A stretch of 64,000 nucleotides of DNA from Raphanus sativus (Eukaryota; Streptophyta; Magnoliopsida; Brassicales; Brassicaceae): the NCBI RefSeq assembly GCF_000801105.2, contig NC_079517.1, positions 20,097,579 to 20,161,578 of the forward strand. Reading direction: 5' to 3'. The translations under genes and the position numbers were made by a program. This document shows, one piece after another, positions 1 through 11,659 of this stretch; within the stretch, counting starts at the first letter, position 1, and each line of letters opens with the position of its first letter. Below the pieces are notes generated by a model, which worked only from the letters and a program-made list of their open reading frames with translations, had not been told where the DNA came from and ran no database searches.

Positions 1-246
1 ACCATGGATGTTGGGGCGGTCATAAGTGCCAATGGGGCGAGCTGGTCGCTGTTGGGGTCCTTGTGGAGCATCGTTTACTCCATTGGGGTTCAGAGGATTT
101 TGTGGATCAGCCATCTCAGCTTCCTGTGTCTGCAGTAAAGCTTGTTGCTCTTCTTCTCTTCTTTTTCTAGCACACTCTCTTTCTAAAGCTCTGATGTCTA
201 CGGCTCTTGGAACAAGGTATGATGTACCTTTGCTCCTCAAGTTCAT
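1..246 (-). CDS. Athila-like LTR retrotransposon gag, N-terminal part
   Basis: Read on the minus strand, an ATG at 244-246 opens a frame that stays open to the window edge (82 codons). It begins MNLRSKGTSYLVPRAVDIRA, continues through a basic Arg/Lys/Glu-rich stretch (RECARKRREEEQQ) to MADPQNP, and reaches the motif PIGTYDRPNIHG, which I recognise as typical of the gag start of Brassicaceae Athila-type Ty3/gypsy elements. Gag would package the element RNA. The ORF lies just downstream, on the minus strand, of the primer-binding site and LTR at 361-1716, the expected order. The remainder lies outside the window, so coding capacity cannot be judged. An ATG at the MADPQNP position, about 45 codons in, is an alternative start. 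Confidence 0.75.
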   Translation of the reverse strand, partial: MNLRSKGTSYLVPRAVDIRALERECARKRREEEQQALLQTQEAEMADPQNPLNPNGVNDAPQGPQQRPARPIGTYDRPNIHG

Positions 247-360
247 ACACCTGAAAATCACAAAGAGGTGAAGAAGAGAATCAGTAACTTACAAAAAATA
301 AAAATGACTTAGTCTCAAGCAAATGACTAAATCTCAATGTTTAAATCAAACTCAGAATTT

Positions 361-373
361 GGCAACGGCGCCA
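361..373 (-). other. Primer-binding site of the Athila-like element (tRNA-Asp type)
   Basis: The plus strand reads GGCAACGGCGCCA, identical to the 3' end of plant tRNA-Asp including CCA. On the element's own (minus) strand this is the complementary primer-binding site, 3 bases from the LTR. It fixes the element's orientation and identifies the LTR to its right as the 5' LTR. Confidence 0.8.
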
Positions 374-376
374 ATT

Positions 377-1716
377 TGATGTTAGGAGTTTTGAGGCTCC
401 TAAGTCAAATGATAGTAAAGTGGAAGTAAGTTGTCGAACCAGTTCTGAGGGACTCAAAGCAGTGAGAATGCAAGTATTTGCTTAATCTAAGTGCAACCAA
501 TGATTGGATGAATTCTAAACTAATGATTAAAGCTAATGCAAAACAGTAAAATGATACTCTTAAGCTATTGGAAAGGAGAACTCATGGGTATAGGGATTTA
601 GACCTTGGGTGATCAGGTTTCGATCTAAGGAATGCAAATGATAAATCAAACTATCAACCTTAAGCCTAGACACAATTCTAAACAAGCTCTATGTCTAGAT
701 GAATGCTCATTTGCTAACATGTCTCAAACATCAAATGTCTTTGGTTGAATAACATGCAAGCAATCATTACTAACAAGTCTATTAGCTATCTTAGCATCTT
801 TAACAACAAATGTCTTGGGCAAAGTAAACTAAAAGCTTAGGAGAGTTGACTCAGGCATTTCATCAAACACCTGTCGGGTGAGAAATGCCTAGAGATCATC
901 CTTTGAGTGGCCTACTCAAATGATGCATTAAGATCACTCTACTAGCAAGGAACAAGTATGATCTATACATAAAACATCCTAGAACTAGCCTAATCACCTT
1001 TAATCTCCCTAACCCATGAATCCAAAAGTGGATTACTCACTAATCTCCATGATTCATCTTAAACCCATGGTGGATTTCAGATGAATCATATAGAGAATTA
1101 GAAGAGAAACTCACAAGAACAAGAACAATCAAATCCAAAAGAGAGCTTTTCTTGAGAGAGTTTTGTGTATTCCAATGTCAAAAGATAATCTGCCAATGGT
1201 GGCTACAAAGAATACTTAAACATTAGGTTTTTCAGTGCAAACACGTGCACAATAAATTGCAAAAAGGTCCTTCAAAAATAATAAAATCGTGCAGCTGGTG
1301 ATGCGGAGCGACCCCCGAGAGTCGCTCCAGCACGTCGCTCTGGCTTCGGGAACGACCTCGGGTGGTCGCTCTGAGGGGTCGCTCTGACCTCGTTTCTTCG
1401 TGTCTCCGAGTGATGAGAACGCGAGCGACTTGGAGGTGTCGCTCTGGGAAGGTCGCTCTGAGAGGTGGGGCACAGCGACTCCGTAGGGTCGCTCCGGGAA
1501 GGTCGCTCCGATGCTTTGCTCGTCCAGTGATCACCTTTTTCACCTCTTTTGAGCTCCAAACACATCCAAATGTCTCCAATAGCTTCACTTGGCACTCCAG
1601 TACCTAATAGAGACTTATGCATGCAAAATGCAACCTAAACATGTCTAAATCATATTCTATATGATGAAAATGCATATGAATGAATAGCTAAAACAATGCA
1701 AATATGCAAGATATCA
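377..1716 (-). mobile_element. 5' LTR of the Athila-like element (1340 bp)
   Basis: On the plus strand the block starts TGATGTTAGG next to the primer-binding site and ends GATATCA at 1716, giving TG...CA termini. Its organisation matches the LTR at 46454-48160: the opening runs 'caagtcaaatgatag' and 'gttgtcgaacca', then 'cctagacacaa' and 'tctagatgaatgctc', and it closes with an 'atgcatgcaaa...gatatca' tail. The right part (about 1290-1520) is a GC-rich block with repeated GTCGCTC heptamers. The partner LTR lies outside the window. After 1716 the sequence switches at once to another element's pol region, so this copy is nested. A CACGTG (G-box) core sits near 1241-1247. Confidence 0.8.
1290..1520. 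repeat. GTCGCTC-rich block inside the LTR U3
   Basis: About 230 GC-rich bases within an otherwise AT-rich LTR carry roughly ten copies of GTCGCTC or close variants (GGTCGCTCTG, GTCGCTCCG), plus the inverted form GAGCGAC. Spacing is irregular, so it is a cluster of short repeats rather than a strict tandem array. Open frames on both strands here are artefacts of composition. Confidence 0.6.
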
Positions 1717-4647
1717 GTGACGTGCCATCATACGATTCTCTAGTATGTGTTCAGGATCGAGTCTCGCCCTAGGGGCTTGTCTCGATGTCTTTGAAACTTG
1801 CGAGGTAGCAGGTTCTTGATCTTTTCTGACTTCCTTGGATGGTTTCAATCCCTTTAAGGATTGAGAATTTTAGGCATTGGTGGTAGGTTGATGGTTCTGC
1901 TTTCATGTTATACAGCCAAGGTCTTCTGAGAATGGCGTTGAATGAAATTAGGTGGCTTTCATGATGAATTCGACGATCTTACTTATGTCTCTGGCAGTAA
2001 GCGTGAGTCCAATTGACCCGAGGGAGTAAGTTGTTTCCACGGCGAATCCAATAAGTGGTTCGTTCTTGCTTGAGAAGGGATTTTGTAAACCCCATTCTCT
2101 TGAAAGCGTCATAGAAGAGGACATTGGCGGAGCGCCCGGTATCCATCATAACTCGGGATAATTCGCATCCTCCAAGGTCGAGTCGTATTACGATGGCATT
2201 GTCGTGAGGTTTATCGAGGTCGGTAGTCTCGTTTTCTTCAAAGGTGATTTCATGGTCGGGACCTGATAAGGGTTCTCGGACACCGATATTGTTCTCAGCT
2301 CTTCGTTGATAAGCTTTAATCGAGTTCACCGAGTTACAAAACTTTGACCCTCCACAGATGAAATCAATACGTTGTTTGGATTGGTTTTTATCGATTGCTG
2401 AGAAGTACCATTTCTTGGTTAGCACTGGTTGGTAGCGCTTTTTCCCCCCAGACAGGTTATGGTGGGACGACTGACTGCATGCTGTCTTTCTTCTGGTTTT
2501 GAATTTTTTGGGTTATCTGTTTTTCCAAACGTTTTCGGAACCTGCGGACCTTGTCTGCCAGTTTGTTCGTGGTTTGTTTCCTGAACTGTTGGTTTACTTT
2601 CGATGGTTAGGGTTGGGCAGGTTTGGACTCAACGTAATCCTCAGGGCTCTGGATCGTTATTATGATGTTGATGTGTGTCGTCTCTTTTGTCTGAGGTGTG
2701 GTTTTGTTGGAGTTCTCTCGTTTGTTTCCCCATGAGATCATGTCGACCCTTTTCTTGGGTGCCGGCGGAGGTGAGTTTGGTGATTCATTTTCGGCTTCTC
2801 GGCCTCTTTTATTAGAGGCCGTTTTTGTTTTTTCCATTGCTTTTCGGAGATGGCATTTCCTCTTCTCCGGGCTCTTTTCCGCTTTCTTTATTTTCATCCT
2901 TGTTCCGGAGTGCTGTCCGGCATTCTTCAGTTGAAAATTCCTTCTGTTTGTGGAAGGTGCAATATATGTTCAGGTCGAAGGTCGATATTTTTTTCTGAGG
3001 CGAGCTGTTTATAGCATAAGAATTCTGTCCTCGAGTTGGTGATTCTTTGGTGACATGAGTCTTTTGACTGAGGTTGTTTTTGTTTGCAAGGAATTGTTTT
3101 TTCAGGGCGGCAAACTCCTCTTCATGGGCTGCAAAATATGAAGCTCGATGTAAGGCATTATCCAACGAGACAGGAGCTCATACAGCCATTTCTTTTTTGA
3201 AATTTGATGAGAACCAAACACCGTTTTTCAAGGCTGTTGGGGCTATGCCTTCGTTTAGGTGGGAAATCATTGACTTTATTTCCCTGAATTTGTTGATGTA
3301 AGCTCTCAATGGTTCGACGGGTGCTTGTCGGAGATTCCAAAGGTCGGCTTCTGTTTCTCTTATTTCTATGAATACCGATTATTGTTTAAGGAACACCGAT
3401 ACTTGTTGAGTAAAGTTGTCGATCGAGTTCCCTTCGAGGCAGGCGAACCATTCTAGTGCAGATCCGGTGAGGTTCTCAGCGAAGAAGCAAAAATATCCGG
3501 CTTCTTTTTTTGTCATCATTGAGATGCGCTCTCGATATCACGAGCCGGAAGGCTCGGACGTGGGCTCTAGGATCGGTATTACTAGAGTATTTGGGGGAAC
3601 TTAATTTTTCCCACGTCGTCTAGCATTACGCTAGCGACCCGATTGGTAAATAGGGTCCTTCTGGTCTCCTCTATGACCATGTCGATGTCAGGGGCCAAGC
3701 TCATTGCCATGTGCATGATGGCATGTATACCTCTGAGCTCGGCGTCATTTCTTTCGATGCAGTTCTGGAAGTTTTTTACTTCATTTGGTATTCTCGGTTC
3801 TTCCCTTTGGAGGTTCGTGTTGGTGAATCCCTAGGGAGTGTAACCTCGGTTTTGTCTTGGTTCCTCAATGAATACAGTTTGGTGAGTTCGGTTAGTTCCA
3901 TTGGTGGGAGGAAATCGGTCCTCGGAGATTCCGTCGTACGTCAGTGAAGCTCGGGCTTGTGAATCCTCGGGTCTTCCGGTGGACATGTTAATGGGTTTAC
4001 ACCGGAGTATTCTGCGATCCTTGGATCATGGCTTAACCTTCATCCAGCCCGTTGTAATTCAAGCTTCGGTAGGCTGGATTCGATTGGAAGGTTTTCTGCC
4101 AGCTTTTCCCTGCGTATCGTGCCGATCTTGCGCTCGGAAATTTTGAGATATCGAAGGCTCCATCATTTTGAGAAATCGGTGTTCAATTAACTGATCTGAG
4201 CGGTTTGCGGCTCGGTCTCGGTCGTTAGCTCGATGCTCCGCGAGTTCCTTCTCGGCTTGTTGCAATCGGCTTGCGATGGTTCGGTAAGCGATCTCCTGGT
4301 CTAGAGATTTATCGACGAGCGTTGATACCATTCCTCGGAGCTCGGCTACTTTTCCCCTGGTTTGGGCTAGACTGATAGGAGAGATCGGCCTTGTTTGTTG
4401 CCCCCGAGCGGTCGGATCATCGGTGGATTGGCCTTCCCGGACATGTTCCAGACTCGTGCTCCTTAGCGATCTGTGACCGAGGTCCATGTCGTTCCCGTTT
4501 GGGGAACTCGTTGCCTTTGGGACGTTTCGGCCCCGACCGTTCATGTCAGCTCGATGGGCGTTATTCCGTTTCTTGGATCGGATCCGGTGGGATCGACATC
4601 GGTGTCTCCTTGTCGAGAGTTTCAGATTGGATTTGAGTGGGATCCAT
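1717..4647 (-). pseudogene. Ty3/gypsy gag-protease remnant, frame-broken
   Basis: Minus-strand fragments in order give a gag N-terminus (ATG at 4645-4647, reading MDPTQIQSETLDKE), a Gln/Glu-rich helical gag segment (about 4060-4540), a nucleocapsid-like piece with YCTFHKQKEFSTEECR (about 2960-2900), and an aspartic protease segment with VMMDTGRSANVLFYDAFKRM (about 2180-2090). Downstream, 1960-1717 still reads as the typical linker WLYNMKAEPSTYHQCLKF after frame changes. The protease signature is DTGR instead of DTGS/DTGA, and several stops and frameshifts separate the pieces, so this is a dead copy. Its pol is cut at 1716/1717 by the Athila-like element. Confidence 0.8.
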
Positions 4648-4714
4648 GGTCGCGCTTAGGAATCTTAGATCGGATTCTTAGATCGGATTCTTATCAAGGA
4701 TGCTTATTGTTTTC

Positions 4715-4732
4715 TCCCCACAGATGGCGCCA
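4715..4732 (-). other. Primer-binding site of the older gypsy element
   Basis: The plus strand reads TCCCCACAGATGGCGCCA. Its complement, TGGCGCCATCTGTGGGGA, is the primer-binding form common to many plant Ty3/gypsy elements. It lies between the gag start and the LTR at 4736-5259, confirming minus orientation. Confidence 0.65.
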
Positions 4733-4735
4733 AAA

Positions 4736-5259
4736 TATAGATCCTAAAATCTACACTAGGTATTTGATAGTGTTTGAGATGTGAAACTTAGAAAGGAAAA
4801 GGATGTGTGTAACAATATCCTTAGAACACAACGATTTAGTCAGATTCTTGTTGACGAAAATAGACTTTTATTGATTATTGAGATTGAATACAATAAAGAA
4901 ATGAGATAGAGAACTATAACTGAGATCGAATGGAAGAGATGGTTTCACTGCGAGCTAAGTTTAAGATCGATGTAGGTAGCTAGTTCTCTCTCTCTAGGGG
5001 TTTCCACGTGTTCTCTTCTCTTAATTCAGACTCTCTTTATAAGGGTTTGACTCCGCAATCCTCTCAACAGCTGACTCGGATTCCAGAACTTCCATCTATT
5101 ATGATCGAGCTTGCTAAATCGAGATCGGAACTTCCATGCACTTCCATCTATTATGATCGAGCTCGCTAAATCAATTCGTGGGCTTTTCTTCTACTGGGTT
5201 TTGTTCGACTTGTTTCCATTCCGGCCCAACCTCGAACCTGACCGAAATTGGATCCAACA
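4736..5259 (-). mobile_element. 5' LTR of the older gypsy element (about 524 bp)
   Basis: The block starts just right of the primer-binding site and ends GATCCAACA at 5259; on the element strand it therefore begins TGTTGGATCC. The other terminus reads TA where CA is expected, consistent with one C-to-T change. It contains an internal duplication of 'acttccatctattatgatcgagc' type near 5088-5112 and 5139-5166. The second LTR is absent, so borders come from TG and primer-site logic only. Confidence 0.6.
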
Positions 5260-6585
5260 AAGATTTTCCATTTAATCTATTCTATTAATTTTGGATCATA
5301 TCTAGAAATTTGATATTAGTTGAATCCAATTAAAAAAACCACGAAACCTAAAAATAAATGTTTATATGTGTGTATACATAATATAACTGCTTAATCTATA
5401 ATCTAAATAACTGTTTATATGCGTGTATACCCTTTATCATCTAATCACTAAACAACAAGTAGTTCCATAACCACTAAATTTCTATTTTTAAAGACTACGC
5501 AGATAGCAACCAAAAGTACTCGAAAATATTTTTTGTTTTTTTTTCTTTATTCTTTTTTGTTACCTAATACCTAATTATATAGCCTATATCTAATTCCAAA
5601 ATCACATTATTTATCTAACAACAAGCAGTATTATACTAATCTTAGTTTCGAATTTTGTAAATTTCCTATAACCACTTAAATTCCTGGCCTACTAGATTAT
5701 TAACCGCTCTTCAAAGAGCATATATATTTTTTGTTTTATATTTTATTTTATAAATTTAGTTTTTATTACAATTATGTTTTTCAATTATATTTGTATTTTT
5801 GTTTTGTAAAATATTTATCTTAAATCATTAGTAGGAGATTTTAATAAGTATATTAAATGGTTGGACTAAACCTATATCAACATGTCATATTGCTATTTTA
5901 ATAGAATACTAGATTATGATCCATCCTTAAAAGGGCGAGTATATTTATGTTTTATATTTTTTTAGAAATTTAGTTTTTATATTTGTATTTTATTTATATT
6001 TATGTTTTTATTTGTATAATATTTTTCTTATGATTAATAAAAAGTTTTAATCTATTCTATTAAAATAATTGGAGAACACATATATTAATGGGTTATGATG
6101 TTTTAATAGAATAGATATATTTTACATAAATATGAATTGTAAGTTAATTTTCTGAAAAAAAATATAAAATAAAAATATCAAAGGGTGGTCAAAATCAAGG
6201 TAAGATAATAAAACTGTATCTATGACGTGCTTAGATTAAAATTAGAATGATTCATAGTTTCGATTGTTTTCCATGACATTTTCACATCTTTCAGCTGATT
6301 TTTGCTTCTTTCATCTCACTCTTCACAAAATTCCAGCACTAAGAAATGTTTAGAAGATATATATATATCGACTAAACGTACAAATCACCATTGATTGTTT
6401 ACTGTATTTTCTTCTTTATTAGCACCATGAAATAACACATTTTTAGTTTGCCAACCATAAAATTTGAACTTATAGTATTTCACTCTTGTTCAATCCCCAT
6501 AGTACTTATTAACGTTCTCGCCTCTAACTTTATATTTTTATATCATTTTTGGCAGTTGATCCACCAAAAATAAAAGAGACCAGAG
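5260..6585. repeat. AT-rich intergenic DNA with two diverged copies of one repeat
   Basis: No gene is visible. Two related segments, about 5690-5910 and 5925-6120, both open with 'actagatta..', carry a short GC-richer motif (ctcttcaaagagc / ccttaaaagggcg), continue with 'gttttatatttt..aaatttagtttttat', and close with 'ttttaatagaata'. They look like decayed copies of a short Brassicaceae transposon whose class I cannot assign. The rest is unstructured AT-rich sequence. Confidence 0.45.
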
Positions 6586-6594
6586 AGAATATGT

Positions 6595-6896
6595 TTGTGG
6601 AAGCCTCTTTAGTACAGTGATTTAACTAAAAGTTTATTGATGTTTCTACGCTCGGAGGTCTGAGGTTTAAACTCCAGAAAATATCAAATTATATAAAATA
6701 TGGAGAACCAAGTTATAAGAGATCTTCAGCTTGGTGCAGGGCGTACCATCGAACATAGATCTCATAGGACGGTTCGGAGTGATGCAGTAAGATGTGTATT
6801 CTCATAAGTTGGTAGAATTATCGGCTGTAAAATCGTCTTTGTAATATTCTCATCGTTGTAATAGCATAATTAATCAGACGTTAGACGTTAAAAAAA
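6595..6896 (+). mobile_element. tRNA-derived SINE (302 bp) with target duplication
   Basis: The 302-bp unit ends in a run of A and is flanked by the 9-bp direct repeat AGAATATGT (6586-6594 and 6897-6905). Near its 5' end are pol III-like promoter boxes: an A box TAGTACAGTGA at 6610-6620 and a B box GGTTTAAACTCC at 6664-6675, the latter reading like GGTTCGAACTCC with its CpG decayed to TA. The body (cggaggtctgag...gcagggcgtaccatcg) matches a SINE type I recall from Brassicaceae. It is non-coding and would depend on LINE machinery in trans. Confidence 0.8.
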
Positions 6897-6905
6897 AGAA
6901 TATGT

Positions 6906-8130
6906 AAATCACTTGTAATTATTCTTATGTGCTTAATCATTTTCACTTGGTATTAAAAACTTTTCCATGATTTTTCAGAATGTTAAACATACTTTCAGTG
7001 GAATTTAGGTTTAACAATAATTAAATTTATTTAAAGTTATTTTATACTGTTATTATTTGTCGACCTTTTTTCTATCGGTCACCAAGTTGACTCTCTTCTA
7101 TATACAAATGAACCGTAAACAGATGTTTATATTTGTATAAGTGTTAATAAAAATTATGATTTAGCTTCGGGTACAAGATATATAGAATGTGAAACGTGTT
7201 GGTGTCCCAAGTTTGTCTCCTTACCATTCGAGCACAAGTTCCATGACAAGTTTTTTTGTTAGTTTTAGTGTAAAGTTTTAAACCATACCAAAATGATAGA
7301 TTCTGCATCGAGTACTTATGAGTTATGACTTAGATACATTAATACATTCGGAGTTAATCGCAAAGAAAAACAGTCTATAGGGAAAATCGAGGGTACTTGA
7401 GTTTTATTTCTTTTTTTAAATTTTAGCAAACATAATGTACCAAACTATTAACTATAAGATAATCATGATAAAGAATCTAATGCCTTGAAGTTGAAGATAA
7501 ACATTTGAATCCAGATCCCTTCCGAAATTTATTAGACTTAAAAAAGTGAATCAATCGTCTACGCAATCGCTTAGGTCACAAAGTTCAAACAAGGATAGTT
7601 ACATCGCACCAAAGCACATTCCATTGTATTATGTATACTATTAGTTTCCTTTACGATACCAATAGTTATCACTATCTTTGATCAAGAAAAAAAACCAATA
7701 GTTATCACTACTTAAATTTTTTTTCTGATTGGCAAAGGGTTGCAAAAGCAAAATTGGAATTATCCTCAATAACCTTCCTTGGGACGGCGAGTTGCAATAA
7801 TTTTCAGTTTGGACGGTTTGACTGATGCCTCTTTTTATCACTTTGCAATTTGCATACATATTAATTCATTTTTCAGCTATAGCCTAAGGTAGGATACATA
7901 TTCGGATACGGCTGTATTACTGACACCACGAAACACAGTAGAGAGTAGACCCAAATTGATGTTTTTTACATAATACACGAGGATCCAGTTTTATTAGGTT
8001 ACGAATTGATGCTATGGTTTCGTATAGAATACTAGATGATAACCTGCGACTTGCGGAAAATAATTTTTTTTCAACTATGATGTATTTAAGTATTATAAGT
8101 AATATTTATTTTCTATCGATAAATTTTTTA
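6906..8130. other. Intergenic DNA without recognisable genes
   Basis: AT-rich, with stops in all frames. The only defined structure is the micro-insertion at 7658-7710, listed separately. The short open frame at 7641-7859 overlaps that duplication and has no recognisable domain. Confidence 0.5.
7658..7710 (+). mobile_element. Micro-retroposon footprint: 12 nt plus poly(A) between 17-bp repeats
   Basis: ACCAATAGTTATCACTA occurs at 7658-7674 and again, identically, at 7694-7710. The 19 bases between are TCTTTGATCAAG followed by seven A. This is the geometry of target-primed reverse transcription (target duplication, a sliver of 3' end, poly(A) tail) with an extremely 5'-truncated insert. Confidence 0.65.
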
Positions 8131-8880
8131 CACTTGAATAAAGATGGGTATTTGGGTATCATTTAGTTCAGTTTGGTTCAGTTCAGTTCGGATCTTTGCG
8201 GATTCAGTTCACTTCAGATTTTTACGGGTTCGGTTTAGATTCTAATAATCCATTTATGTATTTTTAAATTAAAGTTCATATATATTTTTACTTTATAAAA
8301 TATAAAAATAAAAATAATATATAAAATTTAAATTTAAATAATTTATGCCAAAATACATAAACTTAACATCAAAACTAGATTAGCTTAAATATTTGAATAA
8401 AAATCAGTAGACATTTTAAGTATTTTAGGTATTTTGAGTATTGTTTACTTATTCTAAACATGTACTTTATTTTTATATATTTCCAAGCATTTTGAAAAAC
8501 TTAAAAATAACTTATATATTTTGTATATTCTTTTAGATATTAAATTTAAAATAATTAATATATTTAAGTATATCAATCTTGTTCAAATATACTTGGACAT
8601 CCGAAATATTTTGGTTCGGATCGGATTCGGTTCCGGTTTTCTAAATACTAAAAAATTAAACCGGTTCAGATATCTAACCAATTTTGGTTAAAGTTCAATA
8701 CTGCTTTTCAGTTGAATTTGGTTCTTTTTTTTGGATTCAGATTTTGTCTAATCCTATATTTTTATTGTAACAAAAAAATTAAATGAAAGTGATGATGGTT
8801 CATATTTATTTAGGGTATGCAATAATTTTTAAACCAAAACACATTCTACTATGTACGTTATGCATTTACTTAATCGCTAG
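8131..8880. mobile_element. Degenerate GGTTCGG-rich hAT-like remnant
   Basis: The segment carries many variants of 'ggttcagttcggat' on the left and 'ttcggatcggattcggttcc' on the right around an AT-rich core. Outer ends resemble weak inverted repeats (aaagatgggtat and, inverted, ataggattagac), reminiscent of hAT termini in Brassicaceae. No transposase is visible and I see no clean target duplication, so this is a tentative class call. Confidence 0.35.
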
Positions 8881-9424
8881 GATAAGACTTGCGCTTTGCG
8901 CATGGTGAACTTATATAACAAAAACTAAAAATATATAGTATTGACAAATTAAATATTTATATGTGTTTGAATTTTTTTAATATGCATACAATTATGTTTT
9001 TTTATATAATCATATATATGTTGGGTTAAACATTTATAATTATAACTGAAATTGTGGACCAAAATCTAATTTAAATTTATAATGAACACGATCCATTTGG
9101 ACTTAAACATTTTACCACTTTTATACCTATAAAATCATAAAGTGGTCATCAAGTGAATTTTTATTACAAAACAGCTTCTACATGTTTCTAATACTTTACT
9201 TTAAAATCACTAAGAATCGTTTTAATGGTTTTAGAATCAGCATCTTAGTATTATTTCCAAAATCAAATTACTTTGAGCTTAGTATTCCATATAGTTTTGA
9301 AGGATTTCAACTGGACATCTAAATTTAGCCAATTTTCTTGCTTTAAGTTGTTAGTTTAATAAAAATATATTATTTAATTTGAATATTTATTAAATAAAAA
9401 ATCAATATTAATATAATTTTATGA

Positions 9425-10310
9425 TCATTTGTATATTTTTTTAACAAAAACCTAGCCATTGATCACAAAAATTTCAAAGTGAAATTTTAAAATTATTAAT
9501 AATTTATAGTCGTTTTAAAAAATTCAAAATATAACATATAGGAAAAAATATATTTTTTTATTATATGGTTAATGTGATTGTTTAAAAAAACTAAGATAGA
9601 AAAATTGTTATCAAATATTCATTATCATAATAATTAATTTTCATATATACGTTAATCATATTAGGTAATTCTATAGCTTTTATTTAAAGAAAGTGCGAGA
9701 ATTTTATTTTGTACACTATTTATCAATTCGATAGTTAGTTTAATAAAAAAATATAATATAAATTAAAATGGACCAACCTATTTTCTAGGAATTTTGAATT
9801 TCATTTTAATGGTGACATATGACTACAAAACAATTTTGTAATGTTTCTCAATTAATATATAAGGGATGCTAAACTATTGATCATTAATTTTTAACAATAA
9901 TAATTTTAACAGTTTTAGTAATTTATTGTATTTTTTAAAATTCAAAATATAACATATACGAAAAAATCTAAATTTTAGTTTTATATCTAATTTGATTGTT
10001 TAATTTATTTTAATAATATAAAATTAAAAAATGATGGATGTGATATAGATTGTTATCAAGTCTTTATTATTAAAATCATTAATTGTCATTTATATATTAG
10101 TCATATTTGGTAATTTTGTAATTTTTATTTAAGGAAAGAAAATAAAATATTAATCATACACTCTAATTAACTTTATGATTAGTTTAATGAAAACTATAAT
10201 ATATACTTAATTGGACCAACCTATTTTCTAAGGATTCTGAGTTTCATTCTCGTGATTACACGTGACTACACTTAAATGTTGTAATGTTTCTCAATTAATA
10301 TATAAAAGAT
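9425..10310. repeat. Two diverged direct repeats of about 440 bp
   Basis: The stretch 9425-9865 is followed by a related copy, about 9880-10310. Landmarks recur in order: 'attcaaaatataacatata', 'gttatcaa(a/g)t(a/c)ttatta', 'ggaccaacctattttcta', 'gaatttcatttt/gagtttcattctc', and 'gtaatgtttctcaattaatatata'. The last landmarks sit near 9768 and 10213, a spacing of about 445 bp. The repeats are AT-rich and non-coding; they may be a tandem pair of one old transposon. Upstream, 8881-9425 is AT-rich and starts with a motif (cttgcgctttgcgcatgg) that I see often in Brassicaceae intergenic repeats. Confidence 0.55.
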
Positions 10311-11240
10311 TTTTTGAACGATTTCTTACACTGGATTATTACTTTTTTTTTTGCTTGAGCCGTTAGATCTGTACTTGATATACATGATTAGCTTGATACA
10401 CATATTTGTTAGCAAGCATTTATTATTAAAAATTTAGCTAACTAATAAATTGTGCATGCTTTAAAAAATACCACATTTTCTTATTTTAAGAATATCACGA
10501 TTTAAATAATGTGATGATTAAATAACTAATTTATATAAGGAAGAATTTGCGAAATAAACAAGTTTGAAAAAACTAATTAAGTGCAGAGCATTGATTTTAA
10601 CATAATGTATTATCTAACAATTGTGTTTCATTTTTCTTCGGTTTTATATTTGGTTTGTACAAGTTGCAGATTACTTAGAAATGTAGAAATGACATCGACA
10701 AATCAAATATGACCAATAATTAATACAAATTGTTACCAGCAGAGGAAAGTTAATACAGCCACGTCACATACGTAATAACCGTAATCATTTCACTAGTTCT
10801 ATTACATATCATCGAAATAGTATAGGATATTACAGAATGTTGGATAAAAGAATAAAAGACTAAGAATACTCTTCTTGCCATGGGACCACCTATGAAGTTT
10901 CAAAATAAATAGATAAAAGAAAGGTGGACGAAATATCGCATCATGCCATAAACAAAAAGTTTTTGTATCTCATAACAAAGAGGCCATAGTTGTACAACAA
11001 TGTGACAGTCTACGCAAGATACCAAGAAATCACACACTTGATTGCAGTCAAGGGGATCATGGTTGTACGTCTTGAACTGTATGACACTGATTACACCTAA
11101 CACCTTTTTAGCTGGTCTTTGTTTTGCAGATTGATTAGGAGCTTAAACGATCAAAGTAAAACTTATGGTGGATGTTTCCTCATGCTTGGCAGATGTTATA
11201 CAAAATTGTTCCACCTAATTACAGGATAATCTCAGACTCT
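10311..11240. other. Intergenic stretch, nothing recognisable
   Basis: About 930 bp of AT-rich DNA without a supported gene. A 67-codon minus-strand frame at 10900-11103 shows no domain. The right part may belong to the copia fragment that follows, but I cannot align it by eye. Confidence 0.4.
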
Positions 11241-11471
11241 CTCTTGGTACATTGTGATAGTGTAAGTATAATAAACATCTTGAAGAATCTATTTTAACAC
11301 TCACATATGAAACACATTGTCGTAAGGTATCACTTTGTCAATGAATTTTTTGAGCAGAAGATAGTTGAGATCGAACAAGTTTCATCTCAGAATCATTTGA
11401 TAGATATTTTCTCTAAGGCATTTGATTTTAATATTTTTCTAAATTTACAAAAAACTAATGGAAATTCTTAA
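11241..11471 (+). pseudogene. Ty1/copia RNase H C-terminal fragment
   Basis: The plus-strand frame from 11241 reads LVHCDSVSIINILKN, then an in-frame stop, then HSHMKHIVVRYHFVNEFF, EIEQVSSQNHLIDIFSKAF, and a stop at 11469-11471. This is the familiar end of plant copia polyproteins: CDN..A..I.KNP, H.R.KHI.I..HF, and LADIFTKAL. The aspartate of CD is kept, but the internal stop shows it is dead. No LTR could be paired with it. Confidence 0.75.
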
Positions 11472-11659
11472 GCATGATTGGCTTTGGCTCTGAGAGGTGA
11501 TATGTGTGTATGCATCTACTTTGAAGGATGCATGTGTTTCTTCTCTAATTTATGAAGCATATAACCTCTATTAAGAACCTCATGTTGCAACTTGTGTGTG
11601 AAGAGCGGTATGTACTTATCTAACAATTCTACACCTAATCTAATGGTGAATCAGGTAGT

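Noticed and set aside
251..292. Possible intron in the Athila-like leader (minus strand GTAAGT ... TTTTCAG)
   Set aside because: Only about 42 bases, below the usual minimum for plant introns, and it lies before the gag ATG, so nothing requires it.
1216..1622. Overlapping 80-118 codon frames on both strands
   Set aside because: They fall in the GTCGCTC-rich LTR block; high GC and repeats remove stop codons, and no domain is visible.
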